Positions 1 through 8,579 are shown, counted from the first letter of the stretch. The stretch: 64,000 nt of DNA from Celeribacter ethanolicus (GCF_001550095.1 NZ_LRUC01000006.1:124001-188000), one strand, 5' to 3'. The notes: generated by a model not told the origin, from the letters alone. A program made the numbers and translations.

Positions 1-736
1 CGGCGGCCTCGCGCATCTTCTCTGCATCTTTCCAGAGGATCGAGGCGCAGCCCTCCGGGGAGATCACCGAATAGACCGAATGTTCCAGCATCGCGAGTTT
101 GTTGGCGGAGGCAAAGGCCACAGCGCCGCCGGAGCCACCTTCGCCGATGATGACAGAGATCATCGGCACCTTGAGATTGAGACATTTCTCGGTCGAGCGT
201 GCAATCGCTTCCGATTGGCCGCGCTCTTCCGCGCCCTTGCCCGGATAGGCGCCGGGGGTGTCGACCAGCGCGATCACCGGCAGGCCGAAGCGGTCGGCGA
301 GATCCATCAGACGGATGGCCTTGCGATAGCCTTCGGGACGCGCCATGCCGAAGTTGCGTTCGATGCGGGATTTGGTGTCATGGCCTTTTTCCTGACCGAT
401 CACCACCACGGGCTGATCGTTGAACCGCGCCAGACCGCCCATGACGGCATGGTCATCGGCAAAGTTCCGGTCGCCGGCCAGCGGCGTGTATTCGGTAAAC
501 AGCGCCTCGATGTAATCCTTGCAATGCGGCCGGTCGGGGTGGCGCGCGACCTGGCATTTGCGCCAAGGCGTCAGACCTTTGTAAAGGTCCTTGAGCATAT
601 CCGCGGCTTTCTTGTCCAAAGCGGCGGCTTCTTTCTCGACATCCATCTCTTCGTTGGCGCGGGCCAATGCGCGCAGTTCCTCGGCTTTGCCCTCGATCTC
701 GGCCAAAGGTTTTTCGAATTCGAGATAGTGAGTCAT
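1..736 (-). CDS. accA: Acetyl-CoA carboxylase carboxyltransferase subunit alpha (partial)
   Basis: The reverse strand encodes the N-terminal part of AccA; the gene runs off the left edge. The start is the ATG at 734-736, giving [17 protein letters not shown], the usual AccA N-terminus. Visible family landmarks are the helical N-terminal region, [12 protein letters not shown], then the crotonase-like core with [26 protein letters not shown] and the IGEGGSGGA stretch that forms the oxyanion site for carboxyl transfer to acetyl-CoA. AccA pairs with AccD in the cytoplasm for the first step of fatty acid synthesis. It is divergent from the AraC-type gene. The C-terminal end is not in the window. 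Confidence 0.95.
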   Translation of the reverse strand, partial: MTHYLEFEKPLAEIEGKAEELRALARANEEMDVEKEAAALDKKAADMLKDLYKGLTPWRKCQVARHPDRPHCKDYIEALFTEYTPLAGDRNFADDHAVMGGLARFNDQPVVVIGQEKGHDTKSRIERNFGMARPEGYRKAIRLMDLADRFGLPVIALVDTPGAYPGKGAEERGQSEAIARSTEKCLNLKVPMISVIIGEGGSGGAVAFASANKLAMLEHSVYSVISPEGCASILWKDAEKMREAA

Positions 737-864
737 GCGGACCTCCGAACGGTTTCGACCCCGTATATGGCTATTTTCGCGCGCGGGTGCAACTCAGCAA
801 GATTTGTGATCTGCTGAAACGGTATCTCTCCCGCCAAGGACATGTTGAAAGGATACGGGGATTA

Positions 865-1704
865 ATGGCGCGGCACGCTTATGAAGATCGGCTCTTGCGG
901 GTGCTTGATCATGTCTATGCCCATCTCGATGGCGATCTTTCGCTCGACACTTTGGCGGATGTCGCGGCCCTGTCGCGGTTTCATTTCCACCGGGTGTTTT
1001 CGGCGATGACCGGAGAGACGGTGGCGGGGTTCATCCGGCGGGTGCGGCTTTACAAAGCCTCACATCTTCTTGTGCGCAGCGAAGACGGGATCGAGCGCAT
1101 CGCGCAGCTTTGCGGCTACCCCAATCCGCGCAGTTTCGCCCGTGCCTTTCAGGATGCCTTTGGACTGACGCCCACCGCTTTTCGGGCGCGCGGCGTCGAG
1201 ATGCCGCCTCTGCGGCTCACGGAAAAAGGAGACTACGTTATGTATGAAATTAAGGTGGAAGACCGCGCGCCGGCGTCTTTTGCAGGTGTGGCGCATCGGG
1301 GTGATTACACGGAGATCGGGCAGGCCTTCGAGGTGGCCGCCAAAACCGCCCTGTCGCGCGGTATGGGGCCGGTGCTCGGGCCGATGGTCGGCGTGTATTT
1401 TTCCAACCCCGGCGAGGTGCCGGTCGAGGAGATGCGGAGCATGGCAGGGTTTATCCTGACGGGGGACGCGACGCTTGAGGCCCCGCTCGACCCCTTTGCG
1501 CTAACGGGCGGGCGTTACGCCGTGTTGCGCCATGTCGGGCCTTATACCGGGTTGCGTCAGGCCTATGATTATCTTTATGGCAAATGGTTGCCCGAAAGTG
1601 GTGAGGAGCCGCGCGACGGGCCGCCGTTCGAAATCTATGAAAACACCCCGATGGACACCGCGCCGGAGGATTTGGTGACGCTGATCTGCGCGCCGATCCA
1701 GTGA
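865..1704 (+). CDS. AraC-family transcriptional regulator with GyrI-like effector domain
   Basis: About 279 aa. Residues ~5-105 form the double helix-turn-helix of AraC/XylS regulators (LDTLADVAALSRFHFHRVFS, then IAQLCGYPNPRSFARAFQDA and a PTAFR end). Residues ~125-275 are a GyrI-like (SOUL/BacR fold) small-molecule binding domain (GPMVGVYFSNP, GGRYAVLRHVGPYTGLRQAYDYLY, FEIYENTP). This is the Rob/SbmC-type architecture with DNA-binding domain first. The ATG at 865 is chosen because a GGA/GGGG purine run lies just upstream and the HTH begins soon after; an in-frame upstream start at 667 would overlap accA. It is divergent from accA. The ligand is unknown; the family often responds to toxic amphipathic compounds. 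Confidence 0.85.
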   Translation: MARHAYEDRLLRVLDHVYAHLDGDLSLDTLADVAALSRFHFHRVFSAMTGETVAGFIRRVRLYKASHLLVRSEDGIERIAQLCGYPNPRSFARAFQDAFGLTPTAFRARGVEMPPLRLTEKGDYVMYEIKVEDRAPASFAGVAHRGDYTEIGQAFEVAAKTALSRGMGPVLGPMVGVYFSNPGEVPVEEMRSMAGFILTGDATLEAPLDPFALTGGRYAVLRHVGPYTGLRQAYDYLYGKWLPESGEEPRDGPPFEIYENTPMDTAPEDLVTLICAPIQ

Positions 1705-1713
1705 TCCAATAGA

Positions 1714-1743
1714 AACGCCCCGAAGCCTGAGCCTCGGGGCGTT
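1714..1743. terminator. Intrinsic terminator hairpin between convergent genes
   Basis: A 10-bp perfect stem, AACGCCCCGA at 1714-1723 and its complement at 1734-1743, with a 10-nt loop. It sits just after the AraC-type gene and before the 3' end of mcl1, so it can serve both strands. The T-tract is weak on both sides. Confidence 0.7.
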
Positions 1744-1785
1744 ATCGCCTCAACGGCCGTGCCTCCCCGCACGGTCGGAGGGATT

Positions 1786-2745
1786 TCAGGAGTTCGCGAT
1801 CAACTCGGATTGGGCCACGATGACCTCGGCCTGTTTGATCGAGGCGATGTCGACCAAACGGCCTTTGTAAACGGTCGCGCCTTCGCCATTGGCCTTGGCC
1901 TGTTCCATCGCGGCGAGGATTTCGCGGGCCTCGGTGACGGCCTCTTCGGAGGGGGTGAACACTTCGTTGGCCAGCGCGATCTGTTTCGGGTGGATCGCCC
2001 ATTTGCCGACCATGCCGAGCGTTGCGGAACGCCGTGCCTGCGCCCGGTAGCCCTCGTCATCGGAGAAATCGCCGAACGGCCCATCGACCGGCAGCACGCC
2101 GTGGGTGCGACAGGCGGCGACGATGGCGGCCTGTGCCCAATGCCACGGATCGGAATAATGCCGCGTGTCGCCGTGCAGCATGTAGTAATTCTCCTGCGTG
2201 CCGCCGATGCCGGTGGTTTGCATGCCCATGGAGGCCGCGAAATCCGCCGCTCCAAGGCTCATGGCGACGAGACGCGGAGAGCTGGCGGCGATCTCTTCGA
2301 CATGGGCGATGCCAGCGGCGGATTCGATGATGACTTCGAAATTGATCTTCTTTGTGCGGCCCTTGGCGCGCTCGATCGCGGTGACCAGCGCGTCGACCGC
2401 ATAGATGTCCTCGGCGCAACCGACTTTCGGGATCATGATCTGATCGAGCCGCTCACCTGCCTGTTCCAAGAGGTCCACGACATCGCGATACCAATAGGGT
2501 GTGTCGAGCGAGTTGATCCGCACGGCGAGGGTTTTTTTGCCCCAATCAATCGTGTTGATCGCCTCGATGATATTGGCGCGGGCCACGTCCTTGTCGGAGG
2601 GCGCCACGGAATCTTCGAGATCGAGATTGATCACATCCGCTGCGGAGGCAGCCATTTTCGGGAAGAGTTTCGTGTTCGATCCTGGGCCGAACAGCTGGCA
2701 GCGGTTCGGGCGATCCACGGGGGTGGGTTGGAGTCGGAAGGACAT
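1786..2745 (-). CDS. mcl1: L-malyl-CoA / beta-methylmalyl-CoA lyase
   Basis: 319 aa, the expected length for Rhodobacter Mcl1 of the HpcH/HpaI/CitE lyase superfamily. It reversibly splits L-malyl-CoA to acetyl-CoA and glyoxylate, and beta-methylmalyl-CoA to propionyl-CoA and glyoxylate. In alphaproteobacteria these reactions belong to the ethylmalonyl-CoA pathway. Landmarks are NRCQLFGPGSNTKLFPKMA, NLDLEDSVAP, IMIPKVG, FEVIIESAAGIAHVEE (metal-binding Glu), SLGAADFAASMGM (metal-binding Asp) and KWAIHPKQ near the C-terminus. The start ATG has GAGAGGAGC just upstream. It is divergent from the dgcN operon across about 280 bp. Whether the pathway is complete cannot be judged here. Confidence 0.93.
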   Translation of the reverse strand: MSFRLQPTPVDRPNRCQLFGPGSNTKLFPKMAASAADVINLDLEDSVAPSDKDVARANIIEAINTIDWGKKTLAVRINSLDTPYWYRDVVDLLEQAGERLDQIMIPKVGCAEDIYAVDALVTAIERAKGRTKKINFEVIIESAAGIAHVEEIAASSPRLVAMSLGAADFAASMGMQTTGIGGTQENYYMLHGDTRHYSDPWHWAQAAIVAACRTHGVLPVDGPFGDFSDDEGYRAQARRSATLGMVGKWAIHPKQIALANEVFTPSEEAVTEAREILAAMEQAKANGEGATVYKGRLVDIASIKQAEVIVAQSELIANS

Positions 2746-3026
2746 TGGTGCTCCTCTCGCAATGATATTTCCAAAACGTCGAATGCATTGTTATTATCTT
2801 GCGCAATCTGTGGCAAGGAGGTTTTTGCGCCTGCGGCATATCCCGTCTCTTGCCTAAAAATAAAGTTTTCAAACTGCCTATTTCCTAAACAATGAAATTT
2901 ATGTCCCGGTTTATTGGCTTTTTATGGGATATTCTCCCATTCTGTCAGTCTCTCTGACGCAAAATCCGAAGCACCTTTCATCGAATCTCGGTCACTGTGG
3001 GACAAACGCAACCGGAGTGCTGCACC

Positions 3027-4028
3027 ATGATCGAAACACCGTATCTTCTTTTCCTCGGCGACGCCCCTGACCAATTGGCCGCGAAAGTGGCGCAAGGGAT
3101 CAAGGATTGGCGCCCCGAATTCGCCCTCGGCCAGTTCCGCATGGAAGGCTGCAAGGCCGATATGAAACTGCCCGACATGGACCTAAAGGCCGCGAAAGAG
3201 GCGGGTGCGAAGACCCTGGTCATCGGTGTCGCCAACCGCGGCGGCGTGATCAGTCAGGCGTGGAAAAAGGTTCTGATCGACGCGCTCGAAGAGGGGTTCG
3301 ACATTGCCTCCGGCCTGCACAACCTGCTGCGCGAGGAAGAAGACCTTGTCGCCGTCGCCAAGACCTTTGGTCGCACGCTGCATGACGTGCGCATCCCCTC
3401 TGTGAAATACCCGATCGCCAATGGCGTGAAGCGCAGCGGCAAGCGTTGCCTCGCGGTCGGCACCGATTGTTCCGTGGGCAAGATGTACACGGCTCTGGCG
3501 ATGGACAAATCCATGCGCGAAAAGGGCATGAAGTCGACCTTCCGCGCCACCGGCCAGACCGGCATTCTGATCACCGGCGATGGCGTGCCGCTCGATGCTG
3601 TGATCGCGGATTTTATGGCGGGCTCCATCGAATATCTGACGCCGGACAACGATGCGGATCACTGGGACCTGATCGAAGGGCAGGGCAGCCTGTTCCACGT
3701 GTCCTACTCGGGCGTGACCATGGCCTTGGTGCATGGCGGTCAGCCGGATGCGCTGATCCTGTGCCATGAGCCGACCCGCGAGCATATGCGCGGTTTGCCG
3801 GGATTTGCCCTTCCGTCGCTCGAAGCGTTGAGTGACACCGCTCTGAATTTGGCGAAAGTCGCGAACCCGGACTGTAAGGTGGTTGGCATCTCGATCAACA
3901 CCCAGCACCTGTCCGATGACGAGGCGCTGGCCTATCTCGCCAAGGTCGAAGAAGACATGGGTCTGCCGACGGTCGATCCGTTCCGTCAGGGTGCCGGCCG
4001 TCTGGCCGATGCGCTTGCCGCGTTGTAA
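3027..4028 (+). CDS. dgcN: D-glutamate N-acetyltransferase DgcN (DUF1611)
   Basis: 333 aa DUF1611 protein. The N-terminal half (~1-130) has a Rossmann-like fold (LVIGVANRGG, GLHNLL). The C-terminal half carries a P-loop NTPase-type core (CLAVGTDCSVGKMYTALAMD, RATGQTGILITGDGVPLDA, EGQGSLFHVSYSGVTMAL). DUF1611 proteins encoded beside a DgcA-type racemase have been characterised as D-Glu N-acetyltransferases in marine bacteria. The start at 3027 is preferred because GGAG lies 10 nt upstream; a GTG 30 bp earlier is in frame but less well placed. It is first in an operon with dgcA and an aminotransferase gene. The assignment rests on family plus context, since fold similarity alone would not give the reaction. 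Confidence 0.85.
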   Translation: MIETPYLLFLGDAPDQLAAKVAQGIKDWRPEFALGQFRMEGCKADMKLPDMDLKAAKEAGAKTLVIGVANRGGVISQAWKKVLIDALEEGFDIASGLHNLLREEEDLVAVAKTFGRTLHDVRIPSVKYPIANGVKRSGKRCLAVGTDCSVGKMYTALAMDKSMREKGMKSTFRATGQTGILITGDGVPLDAVIADFMAGSIEYLTPDNDADHWDLIEGQGSLFHVSYSGVTMALVHGGQPDALILCHEPTREHMRGLPGFALPSLEALSDTALNLAKVANPDCKVVGISINTQHLSDDEALAYLAKVEEDMGLPTVDPFRQGAGRLADALAAL

Positions 4029-4075
4029 GACGCAGAAGACAAGACAGGCAAGACCAGCGGAATTCGGAGGGCCTC

Positions 4076-5044
4076 ATGACCAAGCTGACCGTCACGCAAG
4101 AGAACTTTCGTCTCGCGGAAGTGTTCACCATTTCCCGCGGATCGCGCACGGAGGCCAAGGTGGTCACGGTGCGCGCGACCGACGGGGTGCATGAGGGCTG
4201 GGGCGAATGCGTGCCCTATGCGCGCTATGGCGAAAGTCTCGACTCTGTGACGGCGCAGATCGAGGCCCTTCCCGAAGACATCACGCGTGCGACGCTGCAG
4301 GAGGTGCTTGAACCGGGGGCCGCGCGCAATGCGGTCGACTGTGCGCTTTGGGATCTGGCGGCGAAGCAGGCGGGCAAGCGGGTTTGGGACATGCTGGACC
4401 TGCCCGCCCCGATCCCGATGATCACGGCCTATACGCTGTCGCTTGCGTCTCCCGAAGAGATGCAGGCCTCTGCCGCCAAACATGCGCACCGGCCTTTGTT
4501 GAAAATCAAACTCGGCACGCCCGACGACATGGCGCGTTTGGAAGCCGTGCGTCGCGGCGCGCCGAAATCGGACATCATCGTCGATGCCAACGAGGGCTGG
4601 AGTGCCGAGGTCTATGCCGATCTCGCGCCGCATCTGGTGCGACTTGGCGTGAAGCTTGTGGAGCAACCCTTGCCTGCCGGGCAGGACGACATGTTGGCGG
4701 AGATTGAGAGGCCCCTTCCGGTCTGCGCCGACGAATCCTGTCACGACCGGGCGAGCCTGCCGGATCTCAAGGGCAAATACGATGTGATCAACATCAAGCT
4801 CGACAAGACCGGCGGGCTCACCGAGGCCCTGGAGCTGCGCAAGGCGGCCCGTGCCGAAGGCTATGGCATCATGGTCGGCTGCATGGTCGGCACCTCTCTG
4901 GCGATGGCGCCTGCCGTGATCGTGGCGCAGGGCGCGCGCGTGGTGGACCTTGACGGGCCTTTGCTTTTGGCGGAAGACCGTGCCGAGCCTTTGAAATACG
5001 ACGCGGACGGGGTACACCCGCCGGCGCGCGCCCTCTGGGGCTGA
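4076..5044 (+). CDS. dgcA: N-acetyl-D-glutamate racemase DgcA (enolase superfamily)
   Basis: 322 aa member of the mandelate racemase/muconate lactonizing group, close to dipeptide epimerases. The capping domain is at ~1-110. The barrel shows the KxK acid/base pair in LLKIKLG, metal ligands in DANEGW, VEQPLP and CADES, and the second catalytic Lys in NIKLDKTGG. In the Dgc route it epimerises N-acetyl-D-Glu to N-acetyl-L-Glu, which a deacetylase can turn into L-Glu. GGAGG lies a few bases before the ATG. It is 47 bp after dgcN and its stop abuts the aminotransferase gene, so the three are probably cotranscribed. On sequence alone it could be called an L-Ala-D/L-Glu epimerase; the DgcN neighbour favours DgcA. 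Confidence 0.85.
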   Translation: MTKLTVTQENFRLAEVFTISRGSRTEAKVVTVRATDGVHEGWGECVPYARYGESLDSVTAQIEALPEDITRATLQEVLEPGAARNAVDCALWDLAAKQAGKRVWDMLDLPAPIPMITAYTLSLASPEEMQASAAKHAHRPLLKIKLGTPDDMARLEAVRRGAPKSDIIVDANEGWSAEVYADLAPHLVRLGVKLVEQPLPAGQDDMLAEIERPLPVCADESCHDRASLPDLKGKYDVINIKLDKTGGLTEALELRKAARAEGYGIMVGCMVGTSLAMAPAVIVAQGARVVDLDGPLLLAEDRAEPLKYDADGVHPPARALWG

Positions 5045-5064
5045 TGTCATTTAAGGAGAATGAA

Positions 5065-5925
5065 ATGACCCGCACCGTCTATGTGAACGGCGAGTACCTG
5101 CCGGAAACCGAAGCCAAAGTGTCGATTTTCGACCGTGGGTTCCTGATGGGCGATGCCGTCTACGAGGTGACCTCGGTTCTGGATGGCAAGCTGATCGACT
5201 TCGAGGGGCACAAGAACCGCCTCGAACGCTCGCTGAAAGAGCTGGACATGACCGCGCCGGTCACGATGGACGAGCTTCTGGAAATTCACCGCAAACTGGT
5301 TGAGCTCAATGAGATCGACGAGGGTGGCGTGTACTTGCAAATCTCCCGTGGCGCCGATGACGACCGGGCGTTCGAATACCCCGATCCGGAGAAGGTCAAA
5401 CCGACGCTGGTGCTCTTCACCCAGAAGAAGAACCTGCGCAACTCCGCCTCCGCCGACAAAGGCTACAAGGTGATTTCCATCGAGGAAATGCGCTGGGCCC
5501 GTCGCGACATCAAGACCGTGCAACTCCTGGGTGCCTCGATGGCGAAAATGGCGGCGCACAAGGTTGGCTGCGATGACGCGTGGTTCGTTGAGGACGGCTA
5601 TGTGACCGAGGGCAGCTCGAACAACGCCTATATTGTCAAGGACGGCAAGATCATCACCCGTCAGCTTTCGAACAAGCTTCTGGCCGGGATCACCCGTGCT
5701 GCCGTGCTGCGCTTTGCCGCCGAGGCGCAGATGCAGATCGAAGAACGTCTCTTCACCATCGAAGAAGCACAAGCTGCGGACGAGGCTTTCTCCACCTCCG
5801 CCACCGCCTTCGTTCAGCCGATCGTCGAGATCGACGGGGCAACGCTGGGCGATGGCACGCCGGGTCCGGTGGCCAAACGTCTGCGCGAGATTTATCTCGA
5901 AGAGGCGATGAAACTCGCGGTGTAA
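5065..5925 (+). CDS. dat: D-amino acid aminotransferase (fold-type IV PLP enzyme)
   Basis: 286 aa class-IV aminotransferase. Landmarks are VSIFDRGFLMGDAVYEV near the N-terminus, the PLP Lys in RRDIKTVQLLG (~residue 147), and the cofactor phosphate region VTEGSSNNAYIV. These match D-alanine/D-amino acid transaminases, which move the amino group of D-amino acids to 2-oxoglutarate and yield D-Glu. The start at 5065 follows an ideal AAGGAGAA at 5053-5060; an in-frame ATG at 5044 overlaps the dgcA stop but has no good ribosome site. Its position after dgcN-dgcA suggests it feeds them D-Glu. A branched-chain aminotransferase activity cannot be excluded by sequence. Confidence 0.88.
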   Translation: MTRTVYVNGEYLPETEAKVSIFDRGFLMGDAVYEVTSVLDGKLIDFEGHKNRLERSLKELDMTAPVTMDELLEIHRKLVELNEIDEGGVYLQISRGADDDRAFEYPDPEKVKPTLVLFTQKKNLRNSASADKGYKVISIEEMRWARRDIKTVQLLGASMAKMAAHKVGCDDAWFVEDGYVTEGSSNNAYIVKDGKIITRQLSNKLLAGITRAAVLRFAAEAQMQIEERLFTIEEAQAADEAFSTSATAFVQPIVEIDGATLGDGTPGPVAKRLREIYLEEAMKLAV

Positions 5926-5946
5926 ACCGGGGTTCCATTCGGATTG

Positions 5947-5974
5947 AAAAGGCCCGCTCAGCGGGCCTTTTTTC
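5947..5974. terminator. Intrinsic terminator after dgcN-dgcA-dat
   Basis: An 11-bp perfect stem (AAAAGGCCCGC / GCGGGCCTTTT) with a 3-nt loop and a following T run. It ends the rightward operon and abuts the 3' end of the opposing small gene, so it probably works both ways. Confidence 0.9.
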
Positions 5975-5976
5975 GG

Positions 5977-6372
5977 TCAGTCGATCTTGCCGCTGATGCA
6001 GCCGTCCCGGCTGATGTCCTTGCGACCTTGCCTGTCACGCAGGCGGTCGACATCCTCGAACCTGGCGCAAAACCGATAGTCGCCGCCCGCCTGCGGCAGG
6101 TAGCGATAGCCTTCCTCCGGCAAGATTGCGTGCTCCGACAGATTGATGGAACAGGTCGTTGTATCCTCGAGCGTTGTGGGGAGGGAGGAACCGCCCTTGG
6201 CACGGGCGAGGCAGATCAATTGGCTCTGATAGGCGATCAGATCCCAATAGCGCTGGTCGTCGCGTCGTTCACTCCGTCCGGCTTCCGGCCCGCCGACGGC
6301 CAGGATGCCAGCCAGCAGAACGCCTGCGACAAGCAGTGTAAGCGCCAGTTGCGGCCAGCGCTCAGGCACCAT
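5977..6372 (-). CDS. Small single-pass membrane protein, function unknown
   Basis: 131 aa. It has one N-terminal hydrophobic segment (~8-28, LALTLLVAGVLLAGILAVGG). A charged non-cytoplasmic-looking region follows with four Cys (ICLARAK, TTTCSINL, YRFCARF, DGCISG), which could form disulfides in the periplasm. No family recognised. The start overlaps the 3' end of the upstream DUF5671 gene by 11 bp, which suggests coupled translation. It is the last gene of a five-gene leftward operon. Confidence 0.65.
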   Translation of the reverse strand: MVPERWPQLALTLLVAGVLLAGILAVGGPEAGRSERRDDQRYWDLIAYQSQLICLARAKGGSSLPTTLEDTTTCSINLSEHAILPEEGYRYLPQAGGDYRFCARFEDVDRLRDRQGRKDISRDGCISGKID

Positions 6373-6991
6373 CTTCGGCGTCCTTCATGGCACCCTGGAA
6401 ATAACCGAATACGGTTCCGGCAACGGCGCCCACGAGCAGAAGCTTGAGAATGAATTCCAATGTCATATCCCCGTTCAAAAGCGCGTAGATTGCGCTCAGA
6501 ACATCGCCCAGAAGCGCCAGGGATGAGAGAAACAGGGCGATGTAGCCGAACCATTTGCGCACGGCGGAGCGTTTGCGGCTCGGGTCTCGGGCGAGGCTGC
6601 GGATTTCCGTCCGTTGCATCAGCATGAACAGCGGGAAGAAGACGATGAGCGCCGAAATCGACCAGCGCATCGAGCGGTTGCTCCATGAGGAGGTATCCAT
6701 GTCCGACATCCAGCGTTCGATCAGGTCAAACCCGAGATCGACAATGTGCCATGCGGTCATGCCGAGCGCCACGAACATCAACGCGTAGAAAAACGCCTCT
6801 TTCGCGGAAACATAGGGGCGCGGGCGGGGGATCGGCGGGGTAAAGGAGCTTTCTGCCCATGTTGCGAGCGCATCTTCGACCTCGGTTCTGGCCCAGCCAG
6901 CCTCCGAGAGTGCCATCGTGATCTCGTCGCGGCTGCGGCCCGAAATCAGCGCTTCGCGGACGAATTGTGCGAGCTGATCGGCGGGCTTCAT
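6362..6991 (-). CDS. DUF5671 multi-pass membrane protein
   Basis: 209 aa. An N-terminal soluble helical segment (~1-50: QFVREALISGRSRDEITMALSEAGW, UBA-like in pattern) precedes about four membrane helices (FFYALMFVALGMTAWHIVDL, SISALIVFFPLFMLM, WFGYIALFLSSLALLGDVL, FILKLLLVGAVAGTVFGYF). This layout fits DUF5671 proteins, whose function is unknown. The start overlaps the stop of the upstream DUF1244 gene by 4 bp, and its own end overlaps the next small gene. It is part of the leftward operon beginning with the N-formylglutamate amidohydrolase gene. Confidence 0.75.
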   Translation of the reverse strand: MKPADQLAQFVREALISGRSRDEITMALSEAGWARTEVEDALATWAESSFTPPIPRPRPYVSAKEAFFYALMFVALGMTAWHIVDLGFDLIERWMSDMDTSSWSNRSMRWSISALIVFFPLFMLMQRTEIRSLARDPSRKRSAVRKWFGYIALFLSSLALLGDVLSAIYALLNGDMTLEFILKLLLVGAVAGTVFGYFQGAMKDAEDGA

Positions 6992-7317
6992 TTTTGCTTG
7001 TCCGTGCCGACATTCTCGGCAAAGGCCTTGGTGAACGCCTCCTGTTTGGCGGCATCCGCCTCCGTCTGGTTCCGGGCTTTCCAGTCCTCATAGGGCATGC
7101 CGTAGTACAGTTCGCGCGCCTCGTCCTTGGTCATCTCGATGCCGCGCGCATTGGCCGCTTCCTGAACCCAGCGCGACAGGCAATTCCGACAGAAACCTGC
7201 GAGGTTCATCATGTCGATGTTCTGCACATCGGGACGTTTGGTCATGAGGTGATCGCGCAGCGTGCGAAACGCGGCGGCTTCGATCTCCACCATGGTTTTG
7301 TCGTCAATCTCCTGCAT
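6988..7317 (-). CDS. DUF1244 family protein
   Basis: 109 aa small cytoplasmic protein. The family signature DVQNIDMMNLAGFCRNCLSRW is at ~30-50 with a CxxC-like pair (FCRNC), followed by ELYYGMPYEDWKA. DUF1244 is widespread in Proteobacteria and has no established function; the close Cys pair could bind metal, which is inference. It lies 3 bp after the upstream isomerase gene and overlaps the next gene by 4 bp. Confidence 0.88.
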   Translation of the reverse strand: MQEIDDKTMVEIEAAAFRTLRDHLMTKRPDVQNIDMMNLAGFCRNCLSRWVQEAANARGIEMTKDEARELYYGMPYEDWKARNQTEADAAKQEAFTKAFAENVGTDKQK

Positions 7318-7320
7318 CGC

Positions 7321-7665
7321 TTACCCTTTCACGCGTTTGGCATAGGCCAGTTTATTCATATCCCGCACATCGACGGACAGGCTGCCGACCGTCGGCAGGA
7401 CCTGATCCATCGCTTGCAACACGATATCCGACAAGCGCGCCTTTGTCTCGTCATCGCGACCTTCGAGCAGATAGAGCGTTGCATGGGCAAAGGTCGCGGG
7501 CTCCGTGCCGATCTTGAAGAACGGTTGCGGCCGGGCGCGGACCTTGAGCGCCGGGGCGTTGATTTCGACGTCTAAAATCAGCGTTTCGAACACGGTTTCG
7601 CAAAGCTGCGACATGTTGTGGCTCTGCTCTAAACCTTCGGCGAAGTCGATAACGACATGGGGCAT
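7321..7665 (-). CDS. 5-carboxymethyl-2-hydroxymuconate isomerase (CHMI) family protein
   Basis: 114 aa, of the tautomerase-superfamily CHMI type. It starts MPHVVIDFAEGLEQ, so Pro2 is available as the catalytic base after Met removal. Other family landmarks are FAHATLYLLEGRDDETKARLSD and SLSVDVRDMNKLAYAKR. The start was set at 7665 so that Pro2 follows Met; a 20-codon upstream extension would bury it and run into the neighbouring gene. CHMI acts in homoprotocatechuate degradation, but no other hpa gene is present here, so the substrate may differ. The gene is 2 bp after the N-formylglutamate amidohydrolase gene. Confidence 0.8.
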   Translation of the reverse strand: MPHVVIDFAEGLEQSHNMSQLCETVFETLILDVEINAPALKVRARPQPFFKIGTEPATFAHATLYLLEGRDDETKARLSDIVLQAMDQVLPTVGSLSVDVRDMNKLAYAKRVKG

Positions 7666-7667
7666 GG

Positions 7668-8441
7668 TTACAATCCTGTCTCTGTCAGAGTGTCTTGAAG
7701 AATGGGGGCGAGAAGCGCGGCCCAATGGGCCTGTTGCGCCGCAGTTTCGATCAGATCGGAGCGGATTTCGATCAAAAGATTAAGCCGTCCGTGGTGCAGC
7801 GCATGGCGGTCTATGGCGTCGCCGGGCAGGTGGCCGTCATAGGGTTCATTGTCGCCGATGACCAAACGCTCGCCGATCTTTTCCGCCTCGGCCTGTAGCG
7901 TCTTGGAGGCTTCAAGAGCTGAGATGAACGGATCGGTAAAGCGCCGGTCATAGGCCGACAGAATGCCGACCTGCCAGGGGCGGCGCGGGCGGTTTTTTAG
8001 TTGCGGTGTGAAACTGTGCACCGCACAGATCACTACGTTATCACGGGTCTCGCAAAGTGCCTCATAGGCCGCGTGATAGGGGCGATGAAACAGCGCCAGC
8101 CGCCGCTCCACCTCCGCATCATCGGCGTGCCGGTTGCGCGGAATGAGCGTGCCGTCATAGAGCTTCATCACCAGTGTCGGATCGTCCTCACCCCGGTTCG
8201 GGTCGATCACCAGGCGGGAAAAATCCGTATGAATCATCGGACTGTCCAAGAGGTGCCCCAACTCCCGGCTTACTCCCAAGGCGCCGACATCATAGGCGAT
8301 ATGCCGTGCCATATCCTCCGGGCCGATGCCGAGATCGGGGCCGATTGCCGGCGGCACCCGGTTCGTTGCGTGGTCGCAGGTGATCAGCCAGCGCCCCGGT
8401 CTGTCGGGGCCGTCGATGCGAAATGGGGGATGATCGGTCAT
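7668..8441 (-). CDS. N-formylglutamate amidohydrolase family protein
   Basis: 257 aa. Family landmarks are LITCDHATNRVP near the N-terminus, HTDFSRLVIDPNRGEDDPTL, VVICAVHSFTPQL, and a C-terminal LIEIRSDLI. These match PF05013, zinc-dependent hydrolases that cleave N-formylglutamate in histidine degradation, plus related hydrolases of unknown substrate. No hut genes are near, so the substrate is uncertain. The start at 8441 has AAAGGTG upstream. The reading frame continues open far upstream, but that part is antisense to pyk and has no family features. It is first in the five-gene leftward operon and divergent from pyk. Confidence 0.85.
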   Translation of the reverse strand: MTDHPPFRIDGPDRPGRWLITCDHATNRVPPAIGPDLGIGPEDMARHIAYDVGALGVSRELGHLLDSPMIHTDFSRLVIDPNRGEDDPTLVMKLYDGTLIPRNRHADDAEVERRLALFHRPYHAAYEALCETRDNVVICAVHSFTPQLKNRPRRPWQVGILSAYDRRFTDPFISALEASKTLQAEAEKIGERLVIGDNEPYDGHLPGDAIDRHALHHGRLNLLIEIRSDLIETAAQQAHWAALLAPILQDTLTETGL

Positions 8442-8579
8442 TTTTGCGTCACCTTTGCCTGTCACGACTGCAATACGCGCTTTGCGCAGGCAGGGCCAGT
8501 TGTGCCAGCGTCTTCTTTGCGTCATAGAGAAGGTGGCCCACCGCGAAACGTAAAAAGACCGAAAGGACATCAGGCCGTT

